64,000 bases of DNA from JOPF133 sp052144935 (GTDB taxonomy: Bacteria; Acidobacteriota; Terriglobia; Bryobacterales; Bryobacteraceae). This document shows positions 50,274-57,950 of the stretch, piece after piece; positions within the stretch are counted from its first letter, which is position 1; the number at the start of each line of letters is the position of its first letter. Location of the stretch: positions 1 through 64,000 of the forward strand of contig JBKQPR010000310.1 in NCBI GenBank assembly GCA_052144935.1, given 5' to 3'. The position numbers were made by a program, and so were the translations under genes. The notes under the pieces are model-generated. The model worked only from the letters and a program-made list of their open reading frames with translations. It made no database searches and was not told where the DNA came from.

Positions 50274-52074
50274 CGGGTTATACCAGGTTCGAGTGCCGGA
50301 TGCGGCGGATTACTGGATCGAGATGGTCAAGTGCCGCCATGCCTGCCCGGTGCACACGGACGCCTGCGGGTACGTGACGGCCATCGCCGAAGGGCGGTAT
50401 GAGGACGCCTACCGGATTGCGCGGGCCACCAACCCTTTCGCCTCGATCTGCGGGCGCGTCTGCGGCGCGCCGTGTGAAGCCAATTGCCGGCGTCGCGACG
50501 TGGACGCGGCGGTCACCATCCGCCCGCTGAAGCGCTTCGTGACGGACCAGTTCGGCCCCGAGACGGGGGATTACTCCCTCTACCGCCAGGCCTCCAACGG
50601 CCGGATGCTGCCGCAGAATCGCGGGCAGTATGAGAAGGTCGCGGTAGTGGGAGCGGGGGTCTCGGGGCTCACGGTGGCGCACGACCTGGTGAAGATCGGG
50701 TACCAGGTGACGGTGTTCGAGGCGAATGCGGAGCCGGGCGGGATGCTCACCGTGGGTGTCCCGGTCTTCCGCCTGCCGCGCGATTTGGTGCGGCACGAGA
50801 TCCAGGCGATCCTTTCGCTGGGCGTGGATCTGCGTTGCAACCAGCGCCTGGGCCGCGACTTCTCGATCGCCAGCCTGCGCCGGGAAGGCTACCGGGCCAT
50901 CTTTCTGGGAATCGGCCTGCCCAAGGGGCGCAAGTTGGCGCTGGATGGCGGCGACAGCCAGGGCGTGCTCGACGGCATGGATTTCCTGCGCGCCTTCAAT
51001 TCCGGCACGCCGCTGCCGCTGGGGAAGCGCGTGGTGGTGATCGGCGGCGGCAACGTGGCCTACGACGTGGCGCGCTCGGCGGTGCGGCCGCACGACGACG
51101 CCTACGACGTGGCGCGCTCGGCGCTGCGGTTGAGCGCCGACAAGGAAGTCCACGTGGTGTGCCTCGAGAGCCGGGAGGAGATGCCCGCCGACGAGATCGA
51201 AGTGCTGGAAGGCGCCGAGGAAGGCGTGCGCCTGCACAACCAGCGCGGGCCGCGCGCGATCCTCTCGGAAAACGGCGCGGTGACGGCCCTGCGCACGGTG
51301 CGCTGCACGGCCGTGTTCGATGCCGCCGGCCGCTTCAATCCGTCGTTCGACGAAAGCCAGGTGGAAGAGATTCCGGCCGACAGCGTGATCTTCGCCATCG
51401 GGCAGACATCCGACCTGTCGTTCCTCGACGCGGCGGACGGCGTCGAGAGCGAGCGCGGCCTGATCAAGGTGAACCGCGAGACGTATCAAACCACCGCGCC
51501 GGACGTATTCGCCTGCGGCGATATCGCGCACGGCCCGCGGTTGTTCATCGATGCGATCGCGTCGGCGCAGATTGCGGCGCGCTCGATGCACGACTTTCTG
51601 CGGAGCACGCGCACGGAGGTGGTGGTGCGCAAGCAGTGGATGCCCGCCGCCTACACCATGGCGGAAGGGTGGAACACCATCCCGCGCGACAATCCGCCGG
51701 TGGTGGAGAGCGACCAGCGGGCGGCGTCGCTCGAAATCATCGAGCGATCCTATCCCGAGGCCGAGGCGCGGCGGCAGGCCTCGCGCTGCTTGCGCTGCAA
51801 CGTGAACACAGTGTTCGATACGGGCATCTGCGTGGCTTGCAATGGCTGTGTGGACATATGTCCGGAAAGCCTGATCCGGCTGGTGAAGGCAACCGAAGTG
51901 TTCTCCGACGCGGATGAGACGGCCGGGGTGATGCTGAAGGACGAGACCACCTGCATCCGCTGCGCGTTGTGCGCCTCGCGCTGCCCCACCCACGCGATCA
52001 CCATGAAGCGGTTCGAGTTCTATACCGAGTGCGTGACCGTGGAAACGCGCAACCCGAAGGTGAAATATGGGTAG
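50266..52074 (+). CDS. FAD/NAD(P) oxidoreductase with N- and C-terminal iron-sulfur domains (glutamate-synthase small-subunit type)
   Basis: The product is 602 residues. The N-terminal cluster domain (CRHACPVHTDACGYV, then CGRVCGAPCEANCRR) covers residues 20-80. The FAD-binding GAGVSGLTVAHDL lies near 128. The NAD(P)-binding IGGGNVAYDVARSA lies near 262. DVFACGDIAHGP closes the flavin site. A C-terminal ferredoxin part has CVACNGCVDICP and CIRCALCASRCP. A 14-residue duplication (AYDVARSAVRPHDD / AYDVARSAL) lies inside the second Rossmann domain. It lies in the oxidase operon and may move electrons between NAD(P)H, ferredoxin and the quinone pool. Confidence 0.85.
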   Translation: MTDGLYQVRVPDAADYWIEMVKCRHACPVHTDACGYVTAIAEGRYEDAYRIARATNPFASICGRVCGAPCEANCRRRDVDAAVTIRPLKRFVTDQFGPETGDYSLYRQASNGRMLPQNRGQYEKVAVVGAGVSGLTVAHDLVKIGYQVTVFEANAEPGGMLTVGVPVFRLPRDLVRHEIQAILSLGVDLRCNQRLGRDFSIASLRREGYRAIFLGIGLPKGRKLALDGGDSQGVLDGMDFLRAFNSGTPLPLGKRVVVIGGGNVAYDVARSAVRPHDDAYDVARSALRLSADKEVHVVCLESREEMPADEIEVLEGAEEGVRLHNQRGPRAILSENGAVTALRTVRCTAVFDAAGRFNPSFDESQVEEIPADSVIFAIGQTSDLSFLDAADGVESERGLIKVNRETYQTTAPDVFACGDIAHGPRLFIDAIASAQIAARSMHDFLRSTRTEVVVRKQWMPAAYTMAEGWNTIPRDNPPVVESDQRAASLEIIERSYPEAEARRQASRCLRCNVNTVFDTGICVACNGCVDICPESLIRLVKATEVFSDADETAGVMLKDETTCIRCALCASRCPTHAITMKRFEFYTECVTVETRNPKVKYG

Positions 52075-52078
52075 CGTT

Positions 52079-52176
52079 CGTGGCGCAAACACTCGTGTTT
52101 GCCGCGTCGAGACTCGTCTCGACGCCTGCGGACCGTCCGCCCGAACCTTGTCTCGGCATGAGTGCCGAGACGGCAG
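52079..52176. repeat. Palindromic dispersed element, family A copy 2
   Basis: It starts CGTGGCGCAAACACTCGTGT and contains the hairpin GTCGAGACTCGTCTCGAC (52105-52122) and TCTCGGCATGAGTGCCGAGA near 52151. Its left half is close to the element at 33382-33492; the right half has diverged. Confidence 0.8.
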
Positions 52177-52194
52177 CCTAAGAGGCCGCGCCAC

Positions 52195-52863
52195 ATGACT
52201 CCCGCCGCCTTTGCCCTCGTCTTCACCCTCGGCCTGGCAAGCGGCCTCCACTGCCTCCAGATGTGCGGGCCCATCGTGCTGTCTTACAGCCTGCCACTCG
52301 GCCGCGGTGAAGCATGGCGCGCCCACTTACTCTATAACTGCGGGCGAATTACGACTTATATGTTGTTAGGCGCCGCGGCGGGATTGTTAGGCGGAGGCAT
52401 CGGCCTGGCGGGGCGCCTGGCGGGCATGGCATCGGGGGCGCGGATGGTTTCCGGCGCTGCCATGATCGTGGCGGGAATCCTCATGGTGGGCGTGGGACCT
52501 TCCAACGGACTGGTGGCGATTGGCGCCGGCGGCGCGCGGGCGCGCTTGTCGCGTGCGGTCGGCCGGTTGCTCCTTTCGCGGCGCAAATTCCGGCTCGGCC
52601 TGGCGCTGGGGTTGTTGCCGTGTGGGCTGATCTACGCGGCCCTTTTAAAAGCCGTGGATACGGCGGCGGCCGGCGCGGGCGCGCTCACCATGCTGGCGTT
52701 CGGCCTGGGCACGGCTGTGGCACTGGTCGCGGTCGGCGCCGGAGCCTCTTTCGCGGGGGCGCACCTGGGGCGCTGGAGTTACCGGCTGGCGCCCGCCGGG
52801 GTGGTGGTGGCGGGAGCGGTTCTGCTATGGCGCGGACTCTCCGGAACGCACTGCCATGGTTAA
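52195..52863 (+). CDS. SafE/TauE-type membrane protein (UreH domain) of the oxidase assembly group
   Basis: The product is 222 residues from ATG 52195, with about six helices. The family signature GLHCLQMCGPIV lies near residue 15 and GLALGLLPCGLIYAAL near 135. Proteins of this COG2836 type are often found with ccoGHIS, where a copper or maturation role is likely. The gene overlaps ccoG by 8 bp. The His/Cys pair HCLQMC could bind copper. Confidence 0.85.
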   Translation: MTPAAFALVFTLGLASGLHCLQMCGPIVLSYSLPLGRGEAWRAHLLYNCGRITTYMLLGAAAGLLGGGIGLAGRLAGMASGARMVSGAAMIVAGILMVGVGPSNGLVAIGAGGARARLSRAVGRLLLSRRKFRLGLALGLLPCGLIYAALLKAVDTAAAGAGALTMLAFGLGTAVALVAVGAGASFAGAHLGRWSYRLAPAGVVVAGAVLLWRGLSGTHCHG

Positions 52864-54121
52864 AAGTGACGCCAAAACCGGCCCGCCAATTCCGGCCACG
52901 CACACCTGGCATCGCGCGCGCAAAGCTGTCCACCTCGCCTGCTTCCTGGCCTTTCTGGCGCTGCCCTTCTTCAACATCGTGCGTGCCGATATTCCGCGCC
53001 AGCGCTTCTACTTCGCCGGTTACGAACTGTGGATTAACGAATTCGGCATCATCTTCTTCGCCCTGATGTTCCTGATGTTTCTGATAGTGGCTTCGTCGGT
53101 GTTCTACGGGCGCGTTTACTGCGGGTACCTTTGCCCGCAGATGATTTTCAGCGAGGCCTCCGTAGTCTTAGACCAGTGGCTGCGCCGCTGGGTGATGAAG
53201 CGCTTCATCCACTGGACGCCACGGGCTCGCCAGTGGCTGTACCGAGCGGCCCTTTATGGCGTGCTGGCGGCGGCTTCGGTGGTGCTGGCGTTCGTTTTCA
53301 TTTCTTACTTCGTCGAGCCGCACGATCTGCTCAGGCGCCTGGCGTCGTTCGATGTGCGCACCGCGGGCGGCGTTTCGGGCGCGGTGGTCACGCTGATCAC
53401 GTTCCTCGATTTCGCGCTGGTGCGCCAGCGCTTTTGCACCACCGTGTGCCCTTACGGATACCTGCAAGGGTTGCTGGGCGATGGCCACACCCTGCTGGTC
53501 CATTACCGCGACGAAGGCCACGCCTGCATCGAGTGCAAGAAGTGCGTGCGGGTGTGTCCCATGGGAATCGACATCCGCCAATCGCCGTTTCAGATCGAGT
53601 GTATCCACTGCGCCGAATGCATCGATGCGTGCGACGAAATCCTGGGCCGCCTGGGCAAGCCGGGGCTCATTCACTATGTGTGGGGCGAGCAGGGCCCCCT
53701 GGCGGCGCGCGCCCGCCAGCCTTGGGACGCTAAGCGCTTGGTGGTGCTGTTGGTGCTTCTGTTCTACGCATCGGGGTTGTCGGTGGCGCTCTCCATGCGC
53801 CATGCCGTGCTGGTGGAGATCAATCGCGTGAACACTTCGGGCGAGATTGCCAACCGGTTTCGATTCTCCATCGCCAATCGCGGCCAGAAGCCCACTGCGG
53901 TGGTGTTCTCGATCCAGCAACTCGCGGGTGGCCGGCTCGAATTGCAGCCCAACCCGGTCGCCGTGGCGCCTGGCCAATCGGCGCAGGGGGAATTTGAAAT
54001 CACCGCCCCGCCGGCCACCGGGCGCGAATTGGTAACCCATTTCACTCTCACGACCACCACGGTGCCCGGCCGCGAGAGCGACGCATTTCCACTGACGTTC
54101 CTTGCCACGGAGAAGCAATGA
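52856..54121 (+). CDS. ccoG: cbb3 oxidase accessory protein, ferredoxin-type
   Basis: The product is 421 residues. Four to five helices (residues 25-170 and 290-310) flank two 4Fe-4S motifs, CIECKKCVRVCP and CIHCAECIDACD. The membrane motif YCGYLCPQMIFSE and RFCTTVCPYGYLQG are typical of CcoG/RdxA. The C-terminal part is an extracytoplasmic Ig-like domain. CcoG reduces copper for oxidase assembly. It overlaps the small gene at 54118. Confidence 0.95.
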   Translation: MVKSDAKTGPPIPATHTWHRARKAVHLACFLAFLALPFFNIVRADIPRQRFYFAGYELWINEFGIIFFALMFLMFLIVASSVFYGRVYCGYLCPQMIFSEASVVLDQWLRRWVMKRFIHWTPRARQWLYRAALYGVLAAASVVLAFVFISYFVEPHDLLRRLASFDVRTAGGVSGAVVTLITFLDFALVRQRFCTTVCPYGYLQGLLGDGHTLLVHYRDEGHACIECKKCVRVCPMGIDIRQSPFQIECIHCAECIDACDEILGRLGKPGLIHYVWGEQGPLAARARQPWDAKRLVVLLVLLFYASGLSVALSMRHAVLVEINRVNTSGEIANRFRFSIANRGQKPTAVVFSIQQLAGGRLELQPNPVAVAPGQSAQGEFEITAPPATGRELVTHFTLTTTTVPGRESDAFPLTFLATEKQ

Positions 54122-54381
54122 AAAAAATGCCGGTGTTGATTCCGTTTCTGGTTTTCGTTTCCGCGCTGTTCATCGGGATCCTGATTTGGGCTTATGTGGA
54201 GACCAAGAAGGCCAACCCCCAGATGATTGAGGTAGGGCAGGCGGGCCCAGAGGGCGCCCCCCCGCCAATGCCGGCGAGCGTGGCGGGATTCAGACCGCTT
54301 GCTTCCGGGATGCCTTCTGGGCCCGGCTGTGATCGGAGCCACGACCGTCAGGGAGTGGAGCGCTCCCCCGCCCGCGCATGA
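54118..54381 (+). CDS. Small single-helix protein with a repeat-derived tail
   Basis: The product is 87 residues. The start MKKMPVLIPFLVFVSALFIG and IWAYVETKKAN looks like a genuine single-helix membrane protein, in the position where ccoH often sits. From about residue 42 the sequence is encoded by inserted repeat DNA (Gly/Pro/Arg-rich). The natural C-terminus has probably been replaced. The stop overlaps the ccoI start (ATGA). Confidence 0.6.
   Translation: MKKMPVLIPFLVFVSALFIGILIWAYVETKKANPQMIEVGQAGPEGAPPPMPASVAGFRPLASGMPSGPGCDRSHDRQGVERSPARA
54240..54358. repeat. Composite repeat: inverted family D pair plus half of family B
   Basis: GCGGGCCCAGAGGGCGCCCC near 54240 pairs with the inverted GCCTTCTGGGCCCGGC near 54312. 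Immediately after, GAGCCACGACCGTCAGGGAG at 54336-54355 is one arm of family B. The block lies in the 3' part of the small gene and directly before ccoI. Confidence 0.75.
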
Positions 54382-56801
54382 CCTGCACGCTCTGCGGACT
54401 CGATTCCGGCTCCTCTCCCTTTTGCTGCGCGGGGTGCGAGAACGTCTACGCCATCCTGATGGAAAGCGGCGTCCTGGCCTCGGGCCAAAACTTCCGCGAC
54501 ACCGCCCTGTTTCAGGAAAGTCTGCGCCTCGGGCTGATCTCGAATCGCCCCCGCGAAGAGTCGCGGCCCATCCCCGCCGATGCCGAGACCCGCGAGCAGG
54601 TGTTCCACGTCACCGGCATGTGGTGTACCGCATGCGGATGGCTGATCGAGCACGCGCTGGCGGGTGTGTACGGCGTGCGCACGGCGGAAGTGCTGTTCGC
54701 CAGCGACCTGCTCAAGGTGCGCTACTGCCCGCAGTACCTGCCGCCGGGCCGCATTGCCGAGCGCGTCCGAAAGCTGGGATACCGGGCGGAAGAGTACAAC
54801 GGGCAGAACGCCGCTTCGGACGACGAACGCAAAGATCTGCTGCTGCGCGTGGGAATCGCCGCATTCCTCTGGATGAACGTGATGGCCTTCAGCCTGGTGC
54901 TGTATGCGGGTTACTTCCAGCAGGTCACGGCCAGCTTCCGCTACTATGTCCCCTTTGTGCTGCTCGGGCTGGCCACGCCGGCCGTGTTCTACTGCGCCGC
55001 GCCAGTGCTGCGCATCGCGTGGCAGGGCGCGCGCATGGGTGCGTTGCGCATGGAGACGCTGCTGGCCATGGGCATCCTGATGGCGTACGGCTACAGCGCG
55101 GCGCGGACTTTCGCCGGCAATCCGCACGTGTACTTCGATACCGCCTGCGCCATCGTCGCCTTGGTGCTCGCCGGCAAGGCCATCGAGCGCGGCGCCAAGG
55201 AGCGCACCGCGCGCGCCGTAACGCTGCTCTACCGCCTGATGCCCAACAAGGCGCGCCTGGTGGTGGAGGGCCGCGAGCGCTTTGTCTCCGTGGAGGCGCT
55301 CGAGGCCGGCACGGTTTTCCGCGTGAAATCGGGCGAGCGCATCCCCGCCGATGGGGTCATCCTGGAGGGACGCTCGCATGCCGATGAATCGGTGCTCACG
55401 GGCGAATCGGCGCCGCGCCCGAAAGCCCCCGGCGACGCGGTGGTGTGCGGCAGCATGAACACAGGCGGCGTGCTGGAGATCCGTGCCACGCATGTGGGCG
55501 CAGCGAGCACCCTGGCGCAGATGGTGCGCACGGTGGAGCAGGCGGCCGGCAGCCGCACGGGGGTCGAGCGCTCGGTCGATCGCGCGGCGAGGCTGTTCAT
55601 TCCCGCGGTGCTGGCCGTGGCGGTCGCGACCTTCGCAGCGTGGACGCTGCGCACCGGAGATCCCGCCGAAGCGCTGATGCACGCCATCGCCGTGCTGGTG
55701 ATCGCCTGCCCATGTGCCTTGGGGATCGCCACGCCGCTGGCCCTGGCGGCGGCCGTCACGGCGGCGGCGCGCCGCGGCATCCTGGTGAGCGACACGCGCG
55801 TGCTGGAGACCATCCACAAAGTGGACGTGGTGGTGATGGACAAGACCGGCACCGCCACCAAAGGCGTCTTCACCTGGCTCGAAACCGCCGGCGACGCGAG
55901 CCGCATGGCCGAGCTGGCGGCGCTGGAGGCGCGCTCGGAACATCCCATTGGGAAGGCCATCGTGCAGCAGTACTCCGCCGCGCGATTGCCGGAGGTCCGC
56001 GATGTCACCGTCCATACCGGGATGGGAATCGACGGCCGCATCGGCGAGACTCGCTATTTCATCGGCAACCGCCGCATGGCGGAACAGATGGCGGGAACCC
56101 TGTCAGGCCCACCCGCCGGGTTGACAGGCGAAAGCGCCTGTCCCACTTTGCTGCCTAAGGACTTGCAGGCATGTGGGGCAGGCGCTTTCGCCTGCCAACC
56201 GCAATTAGACACCGGGCCGCAGGTCTACTTCGGTTGGGACGGCGTAGTCCGCGGCTGGATGCGTTTCGGCGACCGTGTGCGCCCGGAGGCCGCCGCCCTG
56301 TGCGCCGAACTAGGCCGCCGCGGCATCCGCACGGTGCTGCTCTCGGGCGATTCGCGCGCGGCTACCGCGGCCATAGCCGAGGCCATCGGGGCCGGCGAGT
56401 GGCACGCCGAGGCCACGCCCAAGGGCAAGATCGAAATCCTGCGGCAGTATCAGCAGGCCGGCGCGGTGGTAGCCATGATCGGCGATGGCGTCAACGATGC
56501 GCCCTCGCTGGCCCAGGCGGATTTGGGGATTGCGCTGGCGAGCGGCGCCGATATTGCCATGCACGCGGCCCCGCTGGTGCTCATGAATAACTCCCTGAAC
56601 GCCGTGTTGGAGACTCTCGACCTGGCGCGGCGGACTTTCCGTATCGTGCGGCAAAACCTGTTCTGGGCATTCATCTATAACCTGGCGGGAATCTCGCTGG
56701 CAGTGGCGGGAGTGCTCAGCCCGATTCTGGCCGCCGCGGCCATGGTGCTTTCCAGTCTGTCGGTAATCGGTAACTCGCGCCGTCTGGCCGTCCGGTACTA
56801 A
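54378..56801 (+). CDS. ccoI: Copper-transporting P1B-type ATPase for cbb3 oxidase
   Basis: The product is 807 residues. The N-terminus has the CcoI-type Cys domain (CTLCG, then FCCAGCENVYAIL) and a metal-binding GMWCTACGW. The transmembrane CPC is in ACPCALGIATPLALA, phosphorylation site DKTGTATKG, TGES in LTGESAPRP, and hinge GDGVNDAPSLAQAD. All catalytic parts are present. About 30 residues after RRMAEQMAGT are encoded by a palindromic repeat (56120-56199) that keeps the frame. This lies at a loop between nucleotide-binding and phosphorylation domains. It supplies copper to CcoN. Confidence 0.95.
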   Translation: MTCTLCGLDSGSSPFCCAGCENVYAILMESGVLASGQNFRDTALFQESLRLGLISNRPREESRPIPADAETREQVFHVTGMWCTACGWLIEHALAGVYGVRTAEVLFASDLLKVRYCPQYLPPGRIAERVRKLGYRAEEYNGQNAASDDERKDLLLRVGIAAFLWMNVMAFSLVLYAGYFQQVTASFRYYVPFVLLGLATPAVFYCAAPVLRIAWQGARMGALRMETLLAMGILMAYGYSAARTFAGNPHVYFDTACAIVALVLAGKAIERGAKERTARAVTLLYRLMPNKARLVVEGRERFVSVEALEAGTVFRVKSGERIPADGVILEGRSHADESVLTGESAPRPKAPGDAVVCGSMNTGGVLEIRATHVGAASTLAQMVRTVEQAAGSRTGVERSVDRAARLFIPAVLAVAVATFAAWTLRTGDPAEALMHAIAVLVIACPCALGIATPLALAAAVTAAARRGILVSDTRVLETIHKVDVVVMDKTGTATKGVFTWLETAGDASRMAELAALEARSEHPIGKAIVQQYSAARLPEVRDVTVHTGMGIDGRIGETRYFIGNRRMAEQMAGTLSGPPAGLTGESACPTLLPKDLQACGAGAFACQPQLDTGPQVYFGWDGVVRGWMRFGDRVRPEAAALCAELGRRGIRTVLLSGDSRAATAAIAEAIGAGEWHAEATPKGKIEILRQYQQAGAVVAMIGDGVNDAPSLAQADLGIALASGADIAMHAAPLVLMNNSLNAVLETLDLARRTFRIVRQNLFWAFIYNLAGISLAVAGVLSPILAAAAMVLSSLSVIGNSRRLAVRY
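56120..56199. repeat. Palindromic element family E (inverted pair) inside ccoI
   Basis: Two hairpins face each other: GACAGGCG-AAAG-CGCCTGTC at 56123-56142 and GGCAGGCGCTTTCGCCTGCC at 56177-56196. Each is bordered by GTGGG/CCCAC, so they are inverted copies of one REP-like unit. The pair is the layout called REPIN. It lies wholly within the coding sequence and adds no stop. Confidence 0.9.
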
Positions 56802-56802
56802 C

Positions 56803-56828
56803 GTGGGGCAGGCGGTTTCGCCTGCCAA
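56803..56828. repeat. Palindromic element family E, single copy
   Basis: GTGGGGCAGGCGG followed by TTTCGCCTGCCAA forms an 8-bp perfect stem with loop GTTT. It is nearly identical to the right half of the pair at 56120-56199 and starts 1 bp after the ccoI stop. Confidence 0.9.
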
Positions 56829-56838
56829 GTGCTTATCG

Positions 56839-57906
56839 CTATCCCGCCGCTACGACCACCGCCTGTCGCAGCCGCGTGCGCCCGGCCCGCCACGCCTTCC
56901 ACCTCAGCCACAACACGGAGAGCGCTACCATCATCGCAGTCACTACCAACGTGGCCAGCACCACCTGCGGAATATCCAGCTTTCTCTTAATCGGCTTGAC
57001 CCAGCCGCCATAAACCAGCATCACGTGAACCCAGTAGACCATCAGAGAGTTCTTGCCCAGTGTCTCCATCCAACTCCAGGCCTTTCGCGCACCGAACTCC
57101 GTCCATAAGTAAGCGCCTGCCATCATCAGCAGGCAGATACCGGTGCGGATCGAAATCAGCGCGGGGCTATCGGCCCAGAAGCTCGACTTAGGATAAATCG
57201 AGTAAGGCAGGTTCGAGAAATACTGGGCGATGAAGACCATTCCGAATCCCACGAGCACGCTCCATTGCATCAGACGATCCATGCGTTCGGCCGCCACACG
57301 CTTCACGATCACGCCGGCCGCCAATCCAAACGCCAGATAGGCAGCGCACGGGAAGAACGGAAAGCGCCCGCGGCCGAATCCCGGCGCCAGATACTCGCGC
57401 AGAAGTTGCGGCACCCCGTCCCACGATAGGTTGGCGATCACCGGGGACGCCATGGCGATGGCCCACCCCGCCGCGGCGGCGAAACGGGCGCGCCCCTGGC
57501 CTTCGAAGACCGCCGCCGCCGCCATCGCTGCCATGGCCACGCCCATGCAATTCAGGATGTCGACCTTGGTGATATCGTGGGCGTCGCCATTGGGCCAGGC
57601 CCCCAGGTAATTGGTCAGGCGGAAGACAAAAGCGATTCCCAGGATGTAGCCCGCCCGCCGCATCGAGACGACCCACCGGCGCCGCCAGTCGCGTTCCCGG
57701 CGCTCCAGGCTATCCATCTGGAACGCCGTGGTCATTCCAGCCATGAAAAGAAACAGCGGGGCCGCCATCCCCCCTACGAACTGCGAAAGGACGTAGGGGC
57801 CGCCATCGCGCAGATCCAGGCGCGTCAGGGAATTGATCGTGTGGCACTGGATCATGATGACTACGGCGAGGCCACGCATCCAGTCCAGGAACGGATATCG
57901 CTTCAA
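56839..57906 (-). CDS. Membrane acyltransferase-like protein (HGSNAT / DUF1624 type)
   Basis: The product is 355 residues with about ten helices. The opening RYPFLDWMRGLAVVIMIQCH with its His and then GGMAAPLFLFMAGMT are typical of the heparan-alpha-glucosaminide acetyltransferase-like family. Later NSLMVYWVHVMLVYGG fits the closing helices. Such proteins may acetylate sugars across the membrane. The gene converges on ccoI, with the family E repeat between. Confidence 0.8.
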   Translation of the reverse strand: MKRYPFLDWMRGLAVVIMIQCHTINSLTRLDLRDGGPYVLSQFVGGMAAPLFLFMAGMTTAFQMDSLERRERDWRRRWVVSMRRAGYILGIAFVFRLTNYLGAWPNGDAHDITKVDILNCMGVAMAAMAAAAVFEGQGRARFAAAAGWAIAMASPVIANLSWDGVPQLLREYLAPGFGRGRFPFFPCAAYLAFGLAAGVIVKRVAAERMDRLMQWSVLVGFGMVFIAQYFSNLPYSIYPKSSFWADSPALISIRTGICLLMMAGAYLWTEFGARKAWSWMETLGKNSLMVYWVHVMLVYGGWVKPIKRKLDIPQVVLATLVVTAMMVALSVLWLRWKAWRAGRTRLRQAVVVAAG

Positions 57907-57950
57907 TTGGGACTACCTTAGCACAGGGCCAAGCCCTGGCGTTTCCGCGA

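Noticed and set aside
50278..52326. 682-codon minus-strand open frame
   Set aside because: It lies opposite the oxidoreductase with full motifs, and its own translation has no recognisable fold.
54348..56015. 555-codon minus-strand open frame
   Set aside because: It is the antisense shadow of ccoI, which has every P-type ATPase motif.
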